Position numbers and translations under genes: made by a program | Shown here: piece by piece, positions 18,427-27,542 of the stretch | How the letters are laid out: each line of letters begins with the position of its first letter | Position numbering within the stretch: the stretch's first letter is position 1 | Assembly: GCF_900108085.1 (NCBI RefSeq) | Contig: NZ_FNVR01000002.1 | Location: forward strand, 285,602-349,601 | Length of the DNA stretch: 64,000 bases | Direction of reading: 5' to 3' | Source: Algoriphagus boritolerans DSM 17298 = JCM 18970 | GTDB lineage: Bacteria; Bacteroidota; Bacteroidia; Cytophagales; Cyclobacteriaceae | The notes under the pieces: model-generated | Told to the model about the DNA's origin: nothing | Seen by the model: the letters and a program-made list of their open reading frames with translations, nothing else | Databases searched by the model: none

Positions 18427-18609
18427 CTGTTTATAATTTGATTTTTATTGGTCAGATGGAATCTCGCATGGTTTATAATCATCCCAGTGTGTGACGATCT
18501 TCGTCATGCTCGATTTCATCTGTTTGTAATTTGATTTTTATTAGTCAGATGGAATCTCGCATGCATTATAATCATCCCAGTGTGAGACGATCTTCGTCAT
18601 GCTCGATTT
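18424..18609 (-). repeat. Two tandem 93-bp copies of a dispersed repeat, upstream of the lipoprotein gene
   Basis: Bases 18424-18516 and 18517-18609 are near-identical, with about five mismatches in 93. On the minus strand each unit starts ATGAAATCGAGCATG, contains CACTGGGATGATTATAA, and ends AAACAG, directly before the next ATGAAA. The last junction is the start codon of the lipoprotein gene at 18426. A third, diverged copy lies at 35702-35796. Each tandem unit could encode a 23-24 residue peptide, but all four changes within that frame alter or extend the peptide, so it is probably not coding. Confidence 0.85.
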
Positions 18610-18812
18610 CATGGGTCTATTTTTTTAATGCAAACTGTCATCTAATTGACTAAAACCCAAATAATAACCCACTACAACTATTCATCATTACTCTAAAATT
18701 ACTACATCAAAATTTCATCAATTGGGAAAAAAAGTCAGTTTTGCTTAGATTAAGGCAGATTTTTAATTTTTTTAATTTTCACAAGTCATTTTGGCTGTTA
18801 CATCTGAAAAGT

Positions 18813-21719
18813 ATGGGGATTATCTCAAAAGTGATTGTGCGGAGTAGAACAAAAGGCTTCTGGTTTCTTTCATTATTCTTGATTACCCTTACTGCTTTTG
18901 GTCAGCAAAGTAACGATTACAAAGGCCTGCCTTTTATTGCAAATTATGAACCAGCTACCTATGAAGCCGGCATTCAAAATTGGGATATTATTCAGGATGA
19001 TGTGGGTAGAATCTACATAGCCAATAATCTTGGTTTGCTGGAATTTGACGGAAAATTCTGGAAGAGATATGGACTCAATAATACTAAAGTTCGCTCCGCA
19101 TTTTGGGGGAAAGATGGGAGAATTTATGTCGGAAGTCAGGCTGATTTTGGTTTTCTCTCCAGCGATGAGACGGGCACTTTGAAGTATACCTCATTAGCGG
19201 ACAGTCTTCCCTCCTCGATTCGGGACTTTGATGAAACATGGAAGATTTTTGGGCAAAATAACGTGGTTTATTTCTGTACGTTCAAGCGGATATATGTTTA
19301 TGACGGAGAGACTGTTGAGCCAATAAATTCGGATAAGAGATTGGATATCTCTTTTCAGATTGATAACCAGATTTACACTCAAATTACTGGAGACGGGCTT
19401 TTTTTGGTAACACTACAAGGCTTCAAGCCCATTCCCAATGGGGATTTTTTTAAAGAAATTCGGATTTCAAATATCCTGCCCTACGATCATGACAAATGGC
19501 TGATAACCACTTTTTCAAATGGCGCTTTTCTTTATGATGGAGATATCACTCCGTTTCCGTTAAGTTCAGAGTTTTGGAAAAATGAATACCTCATCAATTA
19601 CAGCATTCGACTTAGAAATGGAGGGATAGCGATCGGTACTCAAAATGCAGGACTTTTTGTGATTGATAAAGATGGTAACCTGATATCCCATATCGATAAA
19701 GGGGCCGGATTGAGAGATTTTACGATAAATTTTATTTATGAGGACAGTCAAATGGGACTTTGGCTGGCGATGAATAATGGAGTCGCAAGAGTGGATTTGG
19801 TTTCCCCTTTTTCAGTGATTGATGATCGGATGGGACTGGCAGGCTCAGGATATGCTGCTTTGAAAAAGGATGACCTCTATTACTTAGGGACAAATAACGG
19901 ATTGTTTATCTGGCAAAACGGAAAAGCTAAACTTGTTTCGGGAACCGAAGGTCAAGTCTATTCGATTCAGAATATCCGTGGAAAAGTTGTTTTGGGTCAT
20001 AATAACGGTACTTTTTTGATAGAAGGCGAAAGCGCACTGCCTCTTTCCTCAGAGCAGGGAGCTTGGATTCTAAAAGCTATCCCTGATCATCCTGAGTACT
20101 TTATTCAAGGGACTTATTCAGGGCTTAGCCTTTTTAAATGGCAGAATGGAGAATTGGTTTATGTACATAAAATAAGGGGTTTCGATGAATCATCCCGAGT
20201 CATGGAGTTTGATGGAAATATCCTTTGGGTGGCACATGGCTACAAGGGAGTTTTTCGGGTCAAATTCAACCCTGACTTTTCTGAGGTGGTTGAAAGTGAC
20301 CTTTATAATAGCGCCGATGGCTTTCCGAATGATGTCTTAATCAACGTTCATCGAGTCGCTAACCAAATGATTTTTACCGCAAATGGAGGATTCTATCGAT
20401 ATGATTCCGAGAAAAATTATTTCTTTCCCTGGGATGAGTTCAATGATCTTTTTGGATATGGGACAGTGATTGCAGATTTGGAATCAGATGAGCTGGGCAA
20501 TATTTATTTTATTGAACAATCCCAGCTGGGAATCATTAAAACCGAAAACAATAGGCAAAAACTTCACACAAAAGCTTTTAATAAGGTTAACAGGCTTTGG
20601 AATGATGATCTGGCGAATATTACGGTTTTGGACAATCAGAATATCCTGATTGGCGGAAAACAAGGGTTCATTCATTATGATCCTCAAAAGGATTTGCCAC
20701 GGGAAGACAGGCCTCGCGTACTTTTTAGAGAAATCCTAAATCATGGGAGAGCATTAAATCTTTTATTTTCAGGACATCAGGCAGGGGTTGGCTTTCCAAG
20801 CATACTCAGTGGAGGAGAATTTTCCTATGCTCAAAACTCCTTCGTTTTTGAGTTTTCCTCCCCGCATTTTGAGAGTGGTGATCAGGTTCAGTTTCAAGTG
20901 ATGCTTGAGAATTATGATGCAAATTGGTCTCCCTGGTCTTTGGATAGCAGGAAAGAATATACTGGACTGAGGGAAGGGAAGTACAATTTTCAAGTTCGCT
21001 CAAAAACTATCTTTGGAGAGGTCTCTGAGCCAATTTCCTTTGTTTTTACCGTCAAGCCGCCTATCTATAGATCATTTGCTGCCTATCTCTTTTATGCGAT
21101 CACAGTTGGTGTGGGTTTGTATTTAGGGTTTAATTGGCTTGATAAACGCCACAAAGCGCAAACGAAGCGACTTGAAAATGAAAAAAATAAGGCTATACAG
21201 CGTAAAAATGATGAGATAGAGAACCTTACCATCAGATCTGAGGAGGAAATCATGCAATTAAAAAATGCCAAACTTCAAGCTGAGATCACCTTCAAAAATC
21301 AGGAGCTGACTTCCTCCGCGATGCACCTGATACAGAAAAATAAACTGCTACACGATATTAAAATCTCCCTAAAGAATCTGACTGAAGAGGAAAAGAACAG
21401 ACAGCTTACAGCCCAGCTAAATCGCCTGATTAAATCCATTGACAAAGACCTGGATGGGGGAGAGGAGTGGAGTAGGTTTTCAGAAAATTTTGATCAGGTG
21501 CACGGGAATTTCATCACCCGGCTCAAAGAAAAATATCCCGAACTCACACCTCAGGAAATTAGGTTTAGTGCCTATCTACGAATGAATCTGAACACCAAAG
21601 AAATCGCAAATCTTTTGGGCATCTCAGTGCGGGGTGTTGAAATCGGAAGGTATCGTGTTAGAAAAAAATTAGGCCTGTCGAGACAAGAAAACCTCAGCGA
21701 TTTCTTGCTGAGGTTTTAG
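18813..21719 (+). CDS. Y_Y_Y and beta-propeller sensor-regulator with LuxR-type helix-turn-helix
   Basis: About 968 residues from the ATG at 18813. That start gives a good signal/anchor (KGFWFLSLFLITLTAFGQQ); the open frame reaches back to a TTG at 18741. Periplasmic two-component-regulator-type propeller repeats are shown by IIQDDVGRIYIANNLGLLEF and FIYEDSQMGLWLAMNNGVAR. A Y_Y_Y domain follows (MLENYDANWSPWSL, GLREGKYNFQVRS), then one transmembrane segment (FAAYLFYAITVGVGLYLGFN), a coiled coil, and a C-terminal LuxR-like HTH (LNTKEIANLLGISVRGVEI). There is no kinase domain, so it is a one-piece membrane regulator. It is divergent from the GH16/lipoprotein pair and probably controls it. Confidence 0.88.
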   Translation: MGIISKVIVRSRTKGFWFLSLFLITLTAFGQQSNDYKGLPFIANYEPATYEAGIQNWDIIQDDVGRIYIANNLGLLEFDGKFWKRYGLNNTKVRSAFWGKDGRIYVGSQADFGFLSSDETGTLKYTSLADSLPSSIRDFDETWKIFGQNNVVYFCTFKRIYVYDGETVEPINSDKRLDISFQIDNQIYTQITGDGLFLVTLQGFKPIPNGDFFKEIRISNILPYDHDKWLITTFSNGAFLYDGDITPFPLSSEFWKNEYLINYSIRLRNGGIAIGTQNAGLFVIDKDGNLISHIDKGAGLRDFTINFIYEDSQMGLWLAMNNGVARVDLVSPFSVIDDRMGLAGSGYAALKKDDLYYLGTNNGLFIWQNGKAKLVSGTEGQVYSIQNIRGKVVLGHNNGTFLIEGESALPLSSEQGAWILKAIPDHPEYFIQGTYSGLSLFKWQNGELVYVHKIRGFDESSRVMEFDGNILWVAHGYKGVFRVKFNPDFSEVVESDLYNSADGFPNDVLINVHRVANQMIFTANGGFYRYDSEKNYFFPWDEFNDLFGYGTVIADLESDELGNIYFIEQSQLGIIKTENNRQKLHTKAFNKVNRLWNDDLANITVLDNQNILIGGKQGFIHYDPQKDLPREDRPRVLFREILNHGRALNLLFSGHQAGVGFPSILSGGEFSYAQNSFVFEFSSPHFESGDQVQFQVMLENYDANWSPWSLDSRKEYTGLREGKYNFQVRSKTIFGEVSEPISFVFTVKPPIYRSFAAYLFYAITVGVGLYLGFNWLDKRHKAQTKRLENEKNKAIQRKNDEIENLTIRSEEEIMQLKNAKLQAEITFKNQELTSSAMHLIQKNKLLHDIKISLKNLTEEEKNRQLTAQLNRLIKSIDKDLDGGEEWSRFSENFDQVHGNFITRLKEKYPELTPQEIRFSAYLRMNLNTKEIANLLGISVRGVEIGRYRVRKKLGLSRQENLSDFLLRF

Positions 21720-21739
21720 AGATTTGGTTCTTTTGAAGC

Positions 21740-22426
21740 TTATTGAGCAGGAGCTAATTCCTCCAATTTTACTTTTGTCACACCGTAGCTTTTCGGGTTA
21801 TACCAGTCGTCATTTACTACAGCCGGTCCGATACTGATGATCTGTGGGGCTGTTTCTGCATTACTGAATAAGAGATAGACTTCTTTTCTCCCTCTTTCGG
21901 GTTTAATGAAATAGTTTGTTCCTCCCAAAGAAATTCTGATTTCTCCACCTTGGGGGAATTCGTTGGGGTTTTCCAACTCGATAGTAAATCGATAGTCTTT
22001 TCCCAGAATCATTGAAGTAAATACAGACAGATTTACCGCCTGATAGTGTCGCTGTCCTTGTATTCTGTCATTTAGAATTGGGATAATGTAGAAGGCATTT
22101 TTCGAATAATTGCCCATAAAACTGATATCCATTCCAGGGGTGATTGGTCTCAGTGGAGTTATTTCCCAAGATTTCACCCGGTTTCGCTCAAGATCTTCGG
22201 GATTTAGGCTGATTTTTGGAATTGAGCTTATGGATTTGTCCAGAATCTGAACACTAAGCTGATCCATCGTGGTCTTGCTCAAAGTCAACTTTGAAGTATT
22301 TGACAAATTTACCCCTGATTTCACCGTTGTGTTGGTTGGGATTTTGGAGGTAGTGCTGAATTGAGCTTGGGAATAAAATGGCATCAAAAGCAAAGTCAAA
22401 GCGAATATTTTTAAAAACGGTTTCAT
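21740..22426 (-). CDS. Secreted protein of unknown function
   Basis: 228 residues with a clear signal peptide (FLKIFALTLLLMPFYSQAQ). The mature part starts with a Ser/Thr/Asn-rich stretch, followed by a beta-rich domain. I do not recognise the family. It lies 18 bases downstream of the OmpA-family gene on the same strand, so the two probably share a transcript and may both act at the outer membrane. It is convergent with the Y_Y_Y regulator, only 20 bases away. Confidence 0.7.
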   Translation of the reverse strand: MKPFLKIFALTLLLMPFYSQAQFSTTSKIPTNTTVKSGVNLSNTSKLTLSKTTMDQLSVQILDKSISSIPKISLNPEDLERNRVKSWEITPLRPITPGMDISFMGNYSKNAFYIIPILNDRIQGQRHYQAVNLSVFTSMILGKDYRFTIELENPNEFPQGGEIRISLGGTNYFIKPERGRKEVYLLFSNAETAPQIISIGPAVVNDDWYNPKSYGVTKVKLEELAPAQ

Positions 22427-22444
22427 GATAGATATTTTTTTAGG

Positions 22445-23785
22445 TTAAAATTTCTTGAATTCGACCCTTCGGTTTGCTGCTTTTTCTGCAGCCGAAGAGT
22501 TGGTATTTAATGGCTCTGATTCCCCTTTTCCCAGGGATTGAAGTCGGGAATTTGAGATGCCGAATTTTTCTGTGAGGTAATTCGCGACAGACAGTGCTCT
22601 TTTTTCGGAAAGGACCTGATTGCTGCTCTCGTCTCCATCACTGTCCGTGTGTCCAATGATTTGAATTTTCAGAAACTCATCGTCTTTCAAGACTTGACCC
22701 AACTCGTCCAGAAACCCAAAGGATGCGGGTTGAAGCTTATCCGATGCTGTTTGGAATAGAATTGCCGTTGTCGAGAAACCCTCTGCTTTCAAAAGTTTGG
22801 AGCGCAGGTCTTCTCCTTCTTCGGTGATTTTAAGGTTGGCTAATGCAACTACGAGATCTTTTTGGAGGTCCACTTCTCGCACGTAGAATTGAATGTATTT
22901 TCCAAGGTTGTCCGAAGCCAAAGAAGGAATGTCAATTACTTTCGTCTCGTCGAGAAATAGCCGAACTCGCTTTCCATTTTTGATCAAGGTAAAATGAATG
23001 ATGTCGTTCAGCTTCTCGGTGTAGTCAAAGGGGATTTTATTGTTTATTTTCGTTGCAGTGCCATAGGTCTCTACCAAAAAATAGTCGGAAGCACCCTTGT
23101 ACCAAAGTGGCATGTCAATCTCAGCTCCTTTTTTTGCTTTTGAAATTAAAGGTTGCTCCACCAAATGAATTGCAAAACGAAGTGGTGTGGTTGTTTTATA
23201 CTCTAGATTGTAAGTAAACAGATCAAATTCCACAGCATAATTCTCAGGGAGTTCGGAAGGGAGATTGGGCGTATAATAGCCCGTTCCAGAAGTGCGCAAA
23301 GCCTTAAAATCATCTACTGTGACGATCTCACCCCCGGAGTTGGTTTCCCATTTGGAAGGAAAATCCCCCAAAGCGTCCCGTTCAAATTCATCGACGTACA
23401 TCACCTGACCATTTGGGATGAATTGGTCGGCCACAGAGATATTGCGGTTTGATGAGGAAGGTTGGTTGTTAGTTGATGTTGAGCTTTTGGAGTTTTTATC
23501 AGAGCCGCCTGTCCGCGTTTCGGATGGATCCGAATCAGGGTTTTCGCGATTTTTCTTTGATTTAAAGATATTTGGGGCATCAAATACCGCCTCTACCGCT
23601 TCATCGGTTTTTTCGGCAGTCTTATCCTCTACTTTTCGCTCGACTGTCCGTTTGGCTGATTCCTCAGCCGCCTTTTTCAAATCCTTGATAAATTTTGACT
23701 GTGAAAAGGCTGGGATAGCTCCAAGACAAAAAGTGAGGACGGCTAATGAAACAAGGGGTCTTAAGGTTTTCTCAATAGTTTTCAT
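22445..23785 (-). CDS. OmpA family outer-membrane/peptidoglycan-associated protein
   Basis: 446 residues with a signal peptide (LVSLAVLTFCLGAIPAFSQ). A Lys/Glu-rich helical segment and a Ser/Asn-rich linker occupy residues ~30-120. A beta-rich middle domain (VDEFERDALGDFPSKWETNS onward) resembles a jelly-roll lectin-type fold. The C-terminal OmpA-like peptidoglycan-binding domain (about residues 340-446) shows IQIIGHTDSDGDESSNQVLS, then KRALSVANYL and NRRVEFKKF. It probably links the outer membrane to peptidoglycan. The secreted protein gene follows it directly. Confidence 0.88.
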   Translation of the reverse strand: MKTIEKTLRPLVSLAVLTFCLGAIPAFSQSKFIKDLKKAAEESAKRTVERKVEDKTAEKTDEAVEAVFDAPNIFKSKKNRENPDSDPSETRTGGSDKNSKSSTSTNNQPSSSNRNISVADQFIPNGQVMYVDEFERDALGDFPSKWETNSGGEIVTVDDFKALRTSGTGYYTPNLPSELPENYAVEFDLFTYNLEYKTTTPLRFAIHLVEQPLISKAKKGAEIDMPLWYKGASDYFLVETYGTATKINNKIPFDYTEKLNDIIHFTLIKNGKRVRLFLDETKVIDIPSLASDNLGKYIQFYVREVDLQKDLVVALANLKITEEGEDLRSKLLKAEGFSTTAILFQTASDKLQPASFGFLDELGQVLKDDEFLKIQIIGHTDSDGDESSNQVLSEKRALSVANYLTEKFGISNSRLQSLGKGESEPLNTNSSAAEKAANRRVEFKKF

Positions 23786-23799
23786 GCTGTGTGGTTCGT

Positions 23800-23955
23800 T
23801 TAATGCTTTTTGAAATAGACGCGTTTGAAGGGAATTCCATTTTGAAGGAGGATAAGCTCGTATTGACCTTTTTCCAATTCGTTTACATTCAATAAAATCT
23901 GTCGACTCTCCAATGGCGGAAGTTTTCCCTCATATTTTCCTGGTTTTTTTTCCAT
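23800..23955 (-). CDS. Possible small ORF or gene remnant upstream of the OmpA gene
   Basis: A 51-codon frame from the ATG at 23955 to a TAA at 23800, starting MEKKPGKYEGKLPPLESRQI and ending in a GQYELILLQNGIPFKRVYF strand and lysines. It ends 14 bases before the OmpA gene starts. The text looks protein-like and resembles the end of a beta-sandwich or C-terminal sorting-type domain. There is no signal peptide, and an in-frame stop lies 16 codons upstream of the ATG. It could be a small cytoplasmic gene or the tail of a decayed longer one. Confidence 0.35.
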   Translation of the reverse strand: MEKKPGKYEGKLPPLESRQILLNVNELEKGQYELILLQNGIPFKRVYFKKH

Positions 23956-24041
23956 ACCATTCTTTCGAATCAAACTTAGTATCTCCGAATATTAATGGCT
24001 GGTCACTGTGTAACAGCTTCTTGGTCAGTTGTAACAAGCCA

Positions 24042-24073
24042 CAAAAAAGGCCTCAGAATAATCTCAGAGGCCT
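24042..24073 (-). terminator. Rho-independent terminator of the hybrid kinase gene
   Basis: Read leftward, AGGCCTC (24073-24067) and GAGGCCT (24054-24048) pair and are followed by TTTTTTG. It sits about 20 bases after the stop of the kinase gene. Confidence 0.75.
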
Positions 24074-24093
24074 AATTAAAAAACGAGAAAGGA

Positions 24094-26862
24094 TTAATTT
24101 GACTGTTGATAGTCGGTCGGACTCTGTCCAAAGCTTGCTTTGAAGCTTTTTGAAAAATGGGAAATGTCATTAAAGCCGACAGAATAGGCAACGTCCGAAA
24201 CACTCAAATCACCTCGCGAAAGTAAATTGGCAGCCGTTTTTAAACGCTGGTCTTTGAGAAACTCCATAGCCGAAAGGCCCGTCAGATGCTTGAGTTTGCG
24301 ATGAAGCTGCATTCTGCTCATCGCCATGGCTGAGGCAAAATTTTCTGCACTGAAATCAGGGTTTTCAAAATTATCAGCGATGACTTGCTGTAATTTTTCC
24401 AAAAACTGCTCCTCAGCGGAATTGATGGCAAGATCCACTGGCTTTAGGATGACTTCTCTGCTGTATCGGTCCCGGAGTTTTTTGCGCTGTGTGATCAGCT
24501 TTTTGATTTCGCTGATGAGCAGATCGTGATTGAAAGGCTTGGTCATGTAGCCATCCGCTTCTGCTTCAGCACCTTTGATTTGAGAAGCTATACCGCTCGA
24601 TGCAGTCAATAAGAAGACCGGAATGTGAGATAGAAACTCATGGACTTTGATTTTTCTGCAAAGTTCCAATCCTCCGACATCCGGCATAGAGATATCGGAC
24701 AAAATAAGGTCTGGAACTACTTCCTGGCATATTTTCCAAGCTTCTACCCCGGTCTTGGCTGTGATGACCTGATAGTCTTTCCGGAAAATGTCTGAGAGAA
24801 TGGCCCGTGTATCCGGATGATCTTCTGCAATCAGTAGGATTGGTTTTTCACCAAGCGCTTCAGTAGGATCAGCAGCTGCGGCTTCTGGTTCCGGAGTTTC
24901 TTGAAGCACAATAGCATTTTGGGGAAGGAGGTCCAAGGTAACCGGAATTTGTGCTGAAATGACCAATGATTGATCCTGAATTGCCGCTTCCCAAGAACCA
25001 TTGAGTCGATCAAGTACCGCTTTGACCAAGGATAAACCAATCCCGAATCCAGAAGATTTATCATCTTTTTGATAGAATCGGTCAAAGATTTTTTTCAAAT
25101 CCTGAGGGTGTATATCGGGAGCAGAATTTTGAATTTTTAACTTCAAAAATTTTCCGTCATGGCTTCCTGATAAAATGATTTTTCCTTCCGATGGGGTGTA
25201 TTTCAATGCGTTGCCAAGGAGATTCCCAAGTATTTTTTGAAGCAAGTCGAAATCAAACCATACTTCTTCCTCCGATAATTTAAGCGCGGACTGCCATTGA
25301 ATTCCTTTTTCTTTAGCCTGAAATTCAAAAGGATCGAGAATAGATCGGATTGAATGATTAAGGTTTGATTTTTTGAGCAGCACATTTATTTCCCCGTTTT
25401 TCAGTTGATTTAAAGAGAGGATCTGATCAACTAGTTCCAATAATCGGCTACTTTGACTTCGGATTAATTCAATTTTGGTTTTTGCTTCAGGAGTAGTTTG
25501 ATTGTCTTTTGAAAGAAGTTGTAAGGGGCTGTCAATGAGTGTAAGGGGGGTTCGAAATTCGTGCGTGATGTTTTCGAAGAATTGATTTTTGACTTCATCC
25601 AAATCGGTGATTTTTTTTGCAAGAGCTATTTTCTTTCGCTGATAGCGTACAAAAAATATAAATCCAGCTACCAAGAGAGTAAAAGCAGCTAGCCCAATTC
25701 CGATTTGGAAATTTCTTCGGCTGGTTTCCAATTGCAACTCTGCGATTGCCTTATCTTTTTGTGCAGTTTGGTATTTGATTTCCAGTTCCTTCAATAGATC
25801 ATATTCCATTGCCTGATCGATGGAGTCTTGCATAGTCCAGGCTTTTTCCAAATAGTCAAAAGCCTCCCGATCTCTCCCAGCTTTACGATAAAGAGTTGCC
25901 AAATTGTAAATTGTGCCATTTAAGGGGCCGATGTCCTGCTCTTTTTCTGAATTAAAGAGTTTTTCCGCTGTTTCAAATTCCCGGATAGCTCCGTCAATGT
26001 CCTCTCTGCGATTTAAAAAATTAGCATAGATCCAATGTGCACGGGCCATGTCGTTAACTTTTGCAGAATCACCGGAGTTTAGACGAATGAGTCTTTGATA
26101 AGTATCTTCGGCCTTGTCCGGCTCATTTTCGGATTCATAAGCCCATCCCAATCCCCAAAGTGTAGAGGCCAGCAACTTCTGATTTTTCGTTTTTTCAAAA
26201 AAGGCAATGGCCTGCAAATACACATTTTCGATTGAGTCCAGTTTCCCTTTACCAAAATCCTGTGTTGCAAGGTAGGTGCTGAGGTCATAGAAAGAGGTGC
26301 TGTCATTTGTATGGAGTGACAGGGCAAGTGCTTTGGAATAATAATAGTCACCGGAACGAAGAAAGTCCTCTGCTCGCCCTTCTTCTACGCTGAGCATCAG
26401 CGTCCCCAGATTAGTTAATGCTTTGATTTGGGTTTCGATCCCATCTTGGTATTTGTCACCCAGGCTGTCAATTTTTAGATAAAGCGCTGTTGCTTCTTTT
26501 TGACGAAACCGGGAGTAGTTGACATTCCCCAAAACCAGAAACGACTGCATCTGAAGCGCTGGGATTTCATCAAAAACGCCGGTACGAAGGAGACTATCGG
26601 CAAGGTGGTGAGCGTCTGTTAATTTCTTCTGTGATTGAAGTGCGATAGCTTTTAAAAGAACGGCATTGGCTTGATCGATTGATCCGTTTTGGCTTTCCGC
26701 AATCAGAGAATCTACAAAAACTTCGGCGGCATTAAATTTTCTTTGGTCGATTAACCGCTGGAATTGTGCCTGCGCGTGACTACTTACTTGACCCAAAGTT
26801 TGCCAGATGTCCAGAGGATTCAGAAAGAGAAAAAAGATAAGGACAGAAGAAAGCTTTTTCAT
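24094..26862 (-). CDS. Hybrid two-component sensor kinase with REC and AraC-type output
   Basis: 922 residues from the ATG at 26862 (a TTG lies two codons earlier). The order is signal peptide, periplasmic TPR repeats (about residues 30-375, for example DIDGAIREFETAEKLF), and a transmembrane segment near residue 395 (FQIGIGLAAFTLLVAGFIFF). HisKA follows with HEFRTPL, phospho-acceptor His near 434. HATPase_c shows GNLLGNALKYTPSEG and GFGIGLSLVK. The receiver has LILSDISMPD, phospho-Asp near 720, and an AraC-type HTH ends the protein (DVAYSVGFNDISHFSKSFK). All relay domains are in one chain. It is divergent from marR. The ligand and targets are unknown, but the TPR sensor differs from the propeller sensor of glycan-type hybrids. 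Confidence 0.92.
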   Translation of the reverse strand: MKKLSSVLIFFLFLNPLDIWQTLGQVSSHAQAQFQRLIDQRKFNAAEVFVDSLIAESQNGSIDQANAVLLKAIALQSQKKLTDAHHLADSLLRTGVFDEIPALQMQSFLVLGNVNYSRFRQKEATALYLKIDSLGDKYQDGIETQIKALTNLGTLMLSVEEGRAEDFLRSGDYYYSKALALSLHTNDSTSFYDLSTYLATQDFGKGKLDSIENVYLQAIAFFEKTKNQKLLASTLWGLGWAYESENEPDKAEDTYQRLIRLNSGDSAKVNDMARAHWIYANFLNRREDIDGAIREFETAEKLFNSEKEQDIGPLNGTIYNLATLYRKAGRDREAFDYLEKAWTMQDSIDQAMEYDLLKELEIKYQTAQKDKAIAELQLETSRRNFQIGIGLAAFTLLVAGFIFFVRYQRKKIALAKKITDLDEVKNQFFENITHEFRTPLTLIDSPLQLLSKDNQTTPEAKTKIELIRSQSSRLLELVDQILSLNQLKNGEINVLLKKSNLNHSIRSILDPFEFQAKEKGIQWQSALKLSEEEVWFDFDLLQKILGNLLGNALKYTPSEGKIILSGSHDGKFLKLKIQNSAPDIHPQDLKKIFDRFYQKDDKSSGFGIGLSLVKAVLDRLNGSWEAAIQDQSLVISAQIPVTLDLLPQNAIVLQETPEPEAAAADPTEALGEKPILLIAEDHPDTRAILSDIFRKDYQVITAKTGVEAWKICQEVVPDLILSDISMPDVGGLELCRKIKVHEFLSHIPVFLLTASSGIASQIKGAEAEADGYMTKPFNHDLLISEIKKLITQRKKLRDRYSREVILKPVDLAINSAEEQFLEKLQQVIADNFENPDFSAENFASAMAMSRMQLHRKLKHLTGLSAMEFLKDQRLKTAANLLSRGDLSVSDVAYSVGFNDISHFSKSFKASFGQSPTDYQQSN

Positions 26863-26947
26863 AGTCAAAAAAGGAAATGGAAAGGAAGTTAAAAAAAAAA
26901 CTTTTCTAAGGCCCGAACTTCAAAGTGTGAATTTTTTGAAAAAATAA

Positions 26948-26992
26948 TTGAGAAGTGTGAAACCTTTTTGTACATTTGAATGTATATACATT
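26948..26992 (+). promoter_or_regulatory. marR promoter overlapping a 14-bp palindromic operator
   Basis: TTG at 26948-26950, a 20-base spacer and TACATTTG at 26971-26978 match the Bacteroidota promoter consensus. The perfect palindrome AATGTATATACATT occupies 26979-26992, exactly where transcription should begin. This layout fits autorepression by the MarR protein encoded 20 bases downstream. A near-match lies upstream of yceI at 27482-27495. Confidence 0.6.
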
Positions 26993-27011
26993 TAATTCAT
27001 CTGTAATTAAT

Positions 27012-27464
27012 ATGGGAAAAATCGAAGAGGCAATTCAGCAAAAGGAATTTAAGGATCCTTACAACAAATTGGTGGTAAATCTCCTGTATACTAATAGTTA
27101 TTTGGTGACCTCTCAAAATGCCCTGTTCAAGCCTCATGATCTTTCACCTGAGCAATACAATGTGTTGAGAATTCTCAGAGGTCAAAATGGTGCGCCTACA
27201 ACTGTTTCTTCGATTCAGGATCGCATGCTAAACAAAATGTCCAATGCTTCCCGTCTGGTGGATAAGTTGAAAATGAAAGAATTGGTGAAGCGTGAAGAGT
27301 GCCCAAGTGACCGGCGTCAGGTGGATGTTCTGATTACAGAGAAAGGTCTGGAGTTGCTCAATCAATTGGAAATCCAAGTGGAGGAAGCAAATCGAAATTT
27401 TGTGAAACTCACCAAAGAAGAGGCGCTTCAGCTAAATGACTTGCTGGATAAACTGAGGGGTTAA
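27012..27464 (+). CDS. MarR family transcriptional regulator
   Basis: 150 residues from the ATG at 27012; a TTG start 12 codons earlier would put the operator inside the gene. The winged helix shows SPEQYNVLRILRGQNGAPTT, then a recognition-helix region MLNKMSNASRLVDKLKMKEL. The wing is VKREECPSDRRQVDVLITEK, with the DxR motif usual in MarR proteins. The N- and C-terminal helices form the dimer interface. It is followed by yceI, a very common pair in Bacteroidota. Matching operator-like sites before both genes suggest it represses itself and yceI. Confidence 0.92.
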   Translation: MGKIEEAIQQKEFKDPYNKLVVNLLYTNSYLVTSQNALFKPHDLSPEQYNVLRILRGQNGAPTTVSSIQDRMLNKMSNASRLVDKLKMKELVKREECPSDRRQVDVLITEKGLELLNQLEIQVEEANRNFVKLTKEEALQLNDLLDKLRG

Positions 27465-27481
27465 AAAAATTTGAATTAATA

Positions 27482-27495
27482 AATGTCTATACAAT
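27482..27495 (+). promoter_or_regulatory. Second MarR operator-like site upstream of yceI
   Basis: AATGTCTATACAAT matches the palindrome before marR (AATGTATATACATT) at 12 of 14 positions. It lies between marR and yceI, 47 bases before the yceI ATG. It is the visible basis for coupling yceI to this regulator. Confidence 0.5.
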
Positions 27496-27542
27496 AAATG
27501 TCAAAACAATTCTAAAACAATCTACTTAAAACAACAAAAATT

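Noticed and set aside
18424..18609. CRISPR array
   Set aside because: Only two direct tandem units with no spacers, and no cas genes in the window.
18520..18612. Upstream peptide (23-24 codons) encoded by each 93-bp unit, as a leader-peptide attenuator
   Set aside because: All four differences between the tandem copies inside the frame change or extend the peptide, and the third copy at 35702 shifts the frame, so there is no sign of selection on the peptide.
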